Below, piece by piece: positions 5,583-10,477 of a stretch of DNA of 10,477 nt. The notes beneath the pieces are model-generated. The model saw nothing but the letters and a program-made list of their open reading frames with translations. It ran no database searches and was not told where the DNA came from. The position numbers and the translations under genes were made by a program. The DNA is taken from assembly GCA_017457585.1 (NCBI GenBank), contig JAFTHD010000087.1, positions 1 to 10,477 on the forward strand, in the 5' to 3' direction. The stretch is from Bacillota bacterium (GTDB taxonomy: Bacteria; Bacillota_A; Clostridia; Peptostreptococcales; Anaerovoracaceae). Each line of letters starts with the position of its first letter. The stretch's first letter is position 1.

Positions 5583-7955
5583 TTCGTTTATACTCTCCTT
5601 TTTGCTGTTATCTGTTATAAGTTTTTCATTATTTCTAAGCTCTGCCAAATCTGTAATGCCGGGCAGAGCGTTATCGTTTACCACAAGGCTTGCACCTGAT
5701 TGATCCTCCTGCACCTTATCCATGTCAAAGAAGTTAAGCCTCAGTGCATTGGTTACGACGCAGAAGCTGGAAAGGCTCATGCACGCCGCCGCAATCATCG
5801 GGTTCAGGCTGAGACCTGCTACATAGACCAGGGCGCCTGCCGCAAGGGGAATCCCTATGATGTTGTAAATGAATGCCCAGAAAAGGTTCTGGTGTATATT
5901 CCTCAGCGTTGCTCTGCTCAGCCTGATGGCCGCTGCAACGTCTGTCAGACTGCTGTTCATCAGGACGATGTCCGCCGCGTCGATTGCAACATCCGTGCCT
6001 GCTCCTATGGCGATTCCCACATCAGCCCTCGTAAGCGCGGGAGCATCGTTAATTCCGTCTCCCACCATGATAACTCCGCCCTCTTCACCAAGTTCCTTTA
6101 TGGTCTCTTCCTTGTCCCCTGGGAGTACGCCTGCAATGATCCTGTCTACACCGGCGCTTTTCCCCACGGCCATAGCGGTCCTTCCGTTATCGCCTGTCAG
6201 CATGATGACCTGGGTTCCAAGACCCTTTAGCTGTCTTATGGCCTCTGCACTGTCTTCCTTTATCTGATCTGCAACGGCGATGACCCCAGCCAGCGTCTCG
6301 CCTTTTGCGAAGAATATCGGTGTCTTTCCCTCTTCAGCAAGTTTCTCTGACAGTTCTCTCATGTCTGCCGGAACATCGATCTGTGTTTCAAGGAAGGCAA
6401 GATTTCCACCGCTCACAGGTTCACCGTCTATGGTCCCCATGAGGCCGTTTCCCGTAAGCACTCCGAAGTCCGCCACCTTCTTCGTCCTGATATGATGCTC
6501 ATTTGCATATCCCACGATCGCCTTTGCAAGAGGATGCTCGCTCTTTGCTTCAAGGGAGTAGGCAATCTGCAAAAGGTCATAGACCAGCATGTCATCGTAT
6601 GGGGTAACGTCCGTAACCACCGGTTCTCCCTTCGTAATCGTTCCCGTCTTATCGAGAACCACCGTCTTCGCTTTGCCTGCCTCTTCCAACGACTCTGCAG
6701 TCTTAAAGAGGACGCCGCGCTTTGCACCCATGCCGTCTCCTACCATGATGGCAACAGGGGTCGCAAGTCCAAGGGCGCAAGGACAGCTTATGACGAGGAC
6801 GCTTATGGCATAGTTTATCGCCCTTCCCGGCTCTGCTCCGCAGGCGAGCCAGATGAGAAGAACGATGGCCGCGATTCCGATTACTACAGGCACGAATATC
6901 CCCGAAACTTTGTCCGCAATTCTGGCGATCGGAGCCTTCGTTGCAGCCGCGTCGCTTACCATCTTTATGATCTGGGAAAGGGTCGTGTCGGCGCCTACCC
7001 TCGTTGCTCTGCAGACCAGATACCCTGAGGTATTCGTCGTCGCAGCAGACACCGTATCTCCCGGCGCCTTGTCAACCGGTATGCTCTCTCCCGTAAGGGC
7101 CGCTTCGTTTACCGCGGAGAGCCCCTCTTCCACTACGCCATCGACAGGGATATTCCAGCCAGGCTTCACAGCGAAGAGATCACCGGGACTTACCTGCTCG
7201 ATGGGTACTTCGACTTCCTGTTCACCCTTCAAAAGTGTTGCCGTCTTTGGCGAAAGGCGCATGAGGCTTTTGAGCGCGTCGGTAGTTCTTCCCTTTGACA
7301 TGGCCTCCAGCATCTTGCCGACCGTAATCAGGGTCAGTATCATGGCCGCTGACTCAAAGTAGAAGTTCTCCATGTACTTCATGGCGCCCATCATATCCCC
7401 TGCGCTCTGGCACATGTACATTCTGACAAGGCCATATACGCTATAACAGAAGGCCGTTCCTGCACCGAGGGCAACCAGCGTATCCATGTTGGCGCTCTTA
7501 TGAAGAACGCTTCCGAAGCCGCTTATGAAAAATCTGCCGTTAATCACCATGATGATAGCGGTCAGAACAAGCTCTGTTACTCCCATATACATAAGGTTTT
7601 CTTCAAAGACCGCAGGAAGGGGCCATCCCAGGAGCATGTTCCCCATGGTCATGTACATGAGCGCAGCCAAAAAAACGATTGATAAAATCAATCTTCTTCT
7701 GAGCCTCGGCGTCTCCTTATCCTCAAGAACAGACTCATCCGTCGAGCCTGGCCCGTCGTCCTTTGCAGACGCCTCATATCCTGCCTTTTCAACTGCTTTT
7801 ATGATGTCCTCATCCTTCGCACTGCCCTCAACTCCCATGGAGTTGGTAAGAAGGCTTACGGCGCACTTCTCTACGCCGGGCACTGCGCTTACCGCCTTCT
7901 CAACCCTTGCGCTGCAGGCTGCACAGGACATTCCCAAAACGTTATATTGCTTCAT
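5373..7955 (-). CDS. copA: Cu+-exporting P1B-type ATPase with N- and C-terminal metal-binding domains, 860 aa
   Basis: CopA couples ATP hydrolysis to export of Cu+ across the cytoplasmic membrane. In order: an N-terminal HMA domain with CAAC (11-14), about eight membrane spans, the actuator TGES (288-291), the CPC ion site (391-393), phosphorylated Asp435 in DKTGT, the nucleotide-domain SEHP (472-475), and the hinge GDGINDAP (632-639). YN (697-698) in the seventh span and MxxSS (726-730) in the eighth are marks of the Cu+ class rather than the Zn/Cd class. After the last span a polar linker of about 50 residues leads to a second HMA domain at the C-terminus with CQHC (803-806). The start ATG has only a weak ribosome site (AAGG, 12 nt away). 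No CsoR- or CopY-like regulator gene is in view. The gene diverges from the yfcC-type gene and is followed by the HD gene. Confidence 0.96.
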   Translation of the reverse strand: MKQYNVLGMSCAACSARVEKAVSAVPGVEKCAVSLLTNSMGVEGSAKDEDIIKAVEKAGYEASAKDDGPGSTDESVLEDKETPRLRRRLILSIVFLAALMYMTMGNMLLGWPLPAVFEENLMYMGVTELVLTAIIMVINGRFFISGFGSVLHKSANMDTLVALGAGTAFCYSVYGLVRMYMCQSAGDMMGAMKYMENFYFESAAMILTLITVGKMLEAMSKGRTTDALKSLMRLSPKTATLLKGEQEVEVPIEQVSPGDLFAVKPGWNIPVDGVVEEGLSAVNEAALTGESIPVDKAPGDTVSAATTNTSGYLVCRATRVGADTTLSQIIKMVSDAAATKAPIARIADKVSGIFVPVVIGIAAIVLLIWLACGAEPGRAINYAISVLVISCPCALGLATPVAIMVGDGMGAKRGVLFKTAESLEEAGKAKTVVLDKTGTITKGEPVVTDVTPYDDMLVYDLLQIAYSLEAKSEHPLAKAIVGYANEHHIRTKKVADFGVLTGNGLMGTIDGEPVSGGNLAFLETQIDVPADMRELSEKLAEEGKTPIFFAKGETLAGVIAVADQIKEDSAEAIRQLKGLGTQVIMLTGDNGRTAMAVGKSAGVDRIIAGVLPGDKEETIKELGEEGGVIMVGDGINDAPALTRADVGIAIGAGTDVAIDAADIVLMNSSLTDVAAAIRLSRATLRNIHQNLFWAFIYNIIGIPLAAGALVYVAGLSLNPMIAAACMSLSSFCVVTNALRLNFFDMDKVQEDQSGASLVVNDNALPGITDLAELRNNEKLITDNSKKESINEMKKTLKIEGMMCQHCEARVKKTLEEFEQIEAADVSHEEDRAIITLNAEVAEDEIKKAIADQGYEVLSIE

Positions 7956-8021
7956 TTTTTAACAAAACCTTAGCCTTTGTTATCATTAAATCCATATAAA
8001 TTATCCCAACAAAATTCTACC

Positions 8022-8050
8022 ATAATAGTATGATATATGCTACAATACAA
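8022..8050 (-). promoter_or_regulatory. Possible copA promoter
   Basis: On the minus strand TATTAT (8022-8027, five of six matches to TATAAT) follows TTGTAT (8045-8050) after 17 nt. The -35 match is weak (TTG only). It would give a leader of about 60 nt before copA. A GATAAT nearer the gene is an alternative -10. No clear CopY box (TACAnnTGTA) is seen. Confidence 0.3.
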
Positions 8051-8084
8051 TTCAAGCAGTTATTCTAATTTTTTCATCACAAGT

Positions 8085-8090
8085 AAGGAG
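8085..8090 (+). promoter_or_regulatory. Ribosome binding site of the YfcC-family gene
   Basis: AAGGAG lies 8 nt before ATG 8099-8101. This selects ATG 8099 over the in-frame TTG at 8093, which is only 2 nt from the site. Confidence 0.85.
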
Positions 8091-8098
8091 AGTTGTAT

Positions 8099-9541
8099 AT
8101 GGAGAAAAAGAAAAAAGAGCGTAAGCTCAGAACGCCGAACTCCTACATTATCATCATGGCGATTATAGCTCTGGTTGCTATACTCTCATGGATATTGCCG
8201 GGCGGCGCTTATGATTACGTGGATCCTGATGCTTCCAAGCTTGAACCTATCGCTGGAACGTATCATCAGGTTGACTCGAGCCCTCAGGGACTCTGGGCAA
8301 TCATCATGGCACCTATCTCAGGCTTCATGGATTCAGTTGACATCATCCTCTATACACTTGTAATCGGAGGATTCATCTCAATCGTTATGCAGTCAGGTGC
8401 GCTCGATGCAGCAATCGGATCGATCCTGAAGAAGCTGGCAGGAAGAGAATTCCTCATGATCCCTATTCTGATGGCAGTATTCGCTATCGCAGGTGCAGCT
8501 TTCGGTATCGAAGAAGAAACACTTCCGTTCTTCCTGGTTCTGATTCCTGTATTCATAGCTGCAGGCTTTGACTCACTGGTTGGTATCTCGGTAATCAAGG
8601 TCGGCGCAGCTCTGGGTGTAATGGCATCACTCGCCAACCCGTTTGCAGTTGCTATCGCAAGTAACTTCGCCGGCATCCCTATGACAGACGGTATCGGCAT
8701 AAGAATCGTACTGCTCTGTATCTACATTCCTGCAGGTATCATCTACACCATGAGATATGCTAAGAAGGTGCAGAACGACCCTACGAAGTCACTGATTTAT
8801 GCTCAGGCTGAGCAGAACAGAGAGTTCTTCCTCGGTAACGGATATGACCCTGAAAAGCTTCCTGAGTTCACAACAAAGAGAAAGTTAATCCTCATCGTAT
8901 TCGGATTGTCATTCATAGTCATGATCTGGGGTGTTCTTTCATGGGAAGACCTTGGAATCACAATCTGGCCTACGATGTACTGGTGGTTCGGTGAACTGTC
9001 AGCAGTATTCCTCGTTGCAGCCGTAATCGTCGGCATCATCGAGAAGATGAACGTAGATACTTTCATGGATACATTCATCAAGGGTGCTGCAGACCTGCTT
9101 AGCGTAGCAGTTATCATCGGTGTTGCAAGAGGTGTTGCAATCATCATGGCTGACGCTAACATCACTGATACGATCCTGCACTACTGCGAGAACGCTGTAG
9201 CAAGCATGGGCGGCGGCGTATTCGCAGCTATCAACTACTTCGTATTCCTGATCCTGTCCTTCTTCATTCCATCAAGTTCAGGACTGGCTACCCTCTCAAT
9301 GGGTATCATGGCACCGCTGGCAGACTTTGCAGGCGTTGGAAGAGAAATCGTTATCATCGCTTACCAGTCAGCTAACTCAATGATCGCACTGGTTGCACCT
9401 ACATGCGGACTCCTCATGGGTGTACTGGCAATGACTAAGACTCCATACACTACTTGGATCAAGTTCGTATGGAAGCTGCTGGTATTCGTAGCAGTCGTAA
9501 CCATCGTAGTTCTTGCAGCCGCAGCGATAATACTGTATTAA
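8099..9541 (+). CDS. yfcC: YfcC-family (DcuC-superfamily) membrane transporter, 480 aa
   Basis: This is a polytopic inner-membrane carrier of the YfcC family, related to the anaerobic C4-dicarboxylate carrier DcuC; family substrates are poorly defined. A basic N-terminus (EKKKKERK) precedes the first span (about 14-33), which ends in WILPGGAY, a common start of this family. Further hydrophobic segments lie at about 80-98, 119-135, 140-157, 160-190, 201-217, 262-281, 299-314, 330-351, 373-390, 394-410, 415-445 and 455-480. Conserved-looking features are GIEEETLPFF (136-145) and FFIPSSSGLATL (388-399), the latter resembling a re-entrant substrate-site loop. The gene is followed 16 nt later by a dipeptidase, suggesting a peptide or amino-acid-derived substrate, but that is inference. 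Codon use is strongly biased (ATC, GTA, GCA, TCA), suggesting high expression. A specific substrate label such as arginine/ornithine should not be applied. Confidence 0.88.
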   Translation: MEKKKKERKLRTPNSYIIIMAIIALVAILSWILPGGAYDYVDPDASKLEPIAGTYHQVDSSPQGLWAIIMAPISGFMDSVDIILYTLVIGGFISIVMQSGALDAAIGSILKKLAGREFLMIPILMAVFAIAGAAFGIEEETLPFFLVLIPVFIAAGFDSLVGISVIKVGAALGVMASLANPFAVAIASNFAGIPMTDGIGIRIVLLCIYIPAGIIYTMRYAKKVQNDPTKSLIYAQAEQNREFFLGNGYDPEKLPEFTTKRKLILIVFGLSFIVMIWGVLSWEDLGITIWPTMYWWFGELSAVFLVAAVIVGIIEKMNVDTFMDTFIKGAADLLSVAVIIGVARGVAIIMADANITDTILHYCENAVASMGGGVFAAINYFVFLILSFFIPSSSGLATLSMGIMAPLADFAGVGREIVIIAYQSANSMIALVAPTCGLLMGVLAMTKTPYTTWIKFVWKLLVFVAVVTIVVLAAAAIILY

Positions 9542-9543
9542 CC

Positions 9544-9551
9544 GGAAGGAG
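9544..9551 (+). promoter_or_regulatory. Ribosome binding site of pepD
   Basis: GGAAGGAG lies 6 nt before the pepD ATG (9558-9560), inside the 16-nt gap after the transporter gene. It supports the start and the shared transcript. Confidence 0.85.
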
Positions 9552-9557
9552 CAGTAA

Positions 9558-10477
9558 ATGAAACAGAGAATACTTACAGATATAGAACCTCGTGATGTTC
9601 TTGGATATTTTGAAGACCTGACTTTCATTCCGAGAGAATCGGGCAACGAACAGGAAGTGTCGGATTTCCTGGTTGAATTTGCGAAAAAGAACGGTCTCGA
9701 AGTTTCCCAGGATGAGTACAACAACGTACTCATCAGAAAAGATGCAAGTGAAGGATACGAGGATCACCCTGGCGTAATCCTCCAAGCTCACATGGATATG
9801 GTATGCGAGAAGAACCCTGGCGTAGAGTTCGACTTCGCAAAGGATCCTATCGAGTTCGAAGTTGACGGTGATATCATCATCGCAAGGGACACTTCACTTG
9901 GCGCTGACAACGGTGTTGGCGTTGCTATGGCAATGGCAATCCTTGCAAATAAGGACCTTAAGCACCCACCTCTCGAATTCCTCTGCACAACAGACGAAGA
10001 GAGCGGAATGCTTGGAATCGAAAACTTCGACTTTGACCAGCTCAAGGGCGACAGACTCATTAACATCGACAGCAGTGACGAGGCAGTTATCGTAGCAGGA
10101 TGCGCAGGCGGTCCTGACGTAAGAATCGATATTCCTGTAACAAGAGTTGCTGCAGATCCTGATAAGAAATACTACAACGTTAAGATCGAAGGTCTCAGAG
10201 GCGGCCACTCAGGAGAGGATATTCACCTGGGAAGAGCAAATGCAAATAAGCTGCTCAGCAGATACCTGAACAAGCTGTCATTGAAGCTGTCATACGATAT
10301 CGCTGATATCGGCGGCGGACTCAAGAGCAACGCGATTCCGAGAAATGCATTCGCAACCATCGGCGTAGCTGCTGACGATGTTCAGACGCTCCTGGATGAA
10401 ACTGCTGCATACGGCAAGATCTTGAGCGATGAATACAGAGTGAACGATCCGGATATTCAGGTTGTTATCACTGAGGC
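9558..10477 (+). CDS. pepD: PepD-like aminoacyl-histidine dipeptidase (M20), 3' end cut by window edge
   Basis: This is a cytoplasmic zinc metallodipeptidase of peptidase family M20, PepD type, which cleaves Xaa-His and other dipeptides. The frame is open for 306 codons to the window edge; full-length members are about 480-490 aa, so roughly 60 percent is present. The first metal-site residues are visible: His78 and Asp80 (AHMDM), Asp117 (GADNGVG), Glu147-Glu148 (TDEESG) and Asp171 (NIDSSDE). Their spacing equals that of Vibrio PepD (His80, Asp82, Asp119, Glu149/150, Asp173) with a shift of two. GGHSG with His217 begins the lid/dimerisation domain. The last metal-binding His is outside the window. 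It sits 16 nt after the transporter gene with no terminator between, so it is probably co-transcribed, and it shares the same strong codon bias. It could alternatively be named beta-Ala-His dipeptidase. Confidence 0.93.
   Translation, partial: MKQRILTDIEPRDVLGYFEDLTFIPRESGNEQEVSDFLVEFAKKNGLEVSQDEYNNVLIRKDASEGYEDHPGVILQAHMDMVCEKNPGVEFDFAKDPIEFEVDGDIIIARDTSLGADNGVGVAMAMAILANKDLKHPPLEFLCTTDEESGMLGIENFDFDQLKGDRLINIDSSDEAVIVAGCAGGPDVRIDIPVTRVAADPDKKYYNVKIEGLRGGHSGEDIHLGRANANKLLSRYLNKLSLKLSYDIADIGGGLKSNAIPRNAFATIGVAADDVQTLLDETAAYGKILSDEYRVNDPDIQVVITE

Noticed and set aside
5700..7962. Several plus-strand open frames opposite copA
   Set aside because: They overlap each other in different frames and lie antisense to a complete ATPase. 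None has a recognisable domain.
8093..8098. TTG at 8093 as start of the transporter gene
   Set aside because: It is only 2 nt from the AAGGAG. ATG 8099 has 8-nt spacing and is the better start.
7956..8098. A CopY or CsoR operator upstream of copA
   Set aside because: No TACAnnTGTA box and no G-rich CsoR-type palindrome is visible in the A/T-rich gap.
8350..9181. Minus-strand open frames opposite the transporter gene
   Set aside because: They are antisense to a continuous transporter frame with clear membrane segments and show no ribosome site or known domain.

Overview
The window looks like chromosomal DNA from an anaerobic, fermentative Firmicute of class Clostridia. The basis is AGGAG-type ribosome sites on most genes, a moderate GC content with A/T-rich intergenic gaps, a Cu-ATPase carrying an extra C-terminal metal-binding domain, a clostridial-type HD hydrolase, and a YfcC transporter next to a PepD dipeptidase. 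A placement near the Anaerovoracaceae/Eubacterium-like group is a guess. There is no mobile element, rRNA, tRNA or CRISPR array.

Layout: bases 1-4327 hold a minus-strand glycogen pair, glgB (branching enzyme) then glgP (phosphorylase). They overlap by 14 nt, and glgP runs off the left edge, lacking only its last few dozen residues. Bases 4328-4465 hold a glgB leader with a GC-rich hairpin and the terminator of the next gene upstream. Bases 4466-4654 (minus) encode an unrecognised 62-aa single-span membrane protein with a GTG start, a good ribosome site and its own predicted promoter. Bases 4725-5336 (minus) encode an HD-domain hydrolase that follows the Cu+-ATPase CopA (5373-7955, minus) by 36 nt, so the two are probably co-transcribed. 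Bases 7956-8098 form an A/T-rich divergent promoter region. Bases 8099-10477 (plus) hold a YfcC-family membrane transporter, followed 16 nt later by a PepD-type M20 metallodipeptidase cut by the right edge.

How the genes work together: GlgB and GlgP build branch points in, and phosphorolyse, a glycogen store. CopA exports Cu+. The transporter and dipeptidase plausibly act together in uptake and hydrolysis of small peptides or amino-acid derivatives, and their strongly biased codon use suggests high expression.

The most notable signal is an AAGGAG followed by an in-frame ATG inside copA, just before its C-terminal metal-binding domain. It could release a free 69-aa CopZ-like copper chaperone from the same gene. 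Otherwise the window is mostly ordinary housekeeping and accessory metabolism, and I see no clear new defence or mobile system.
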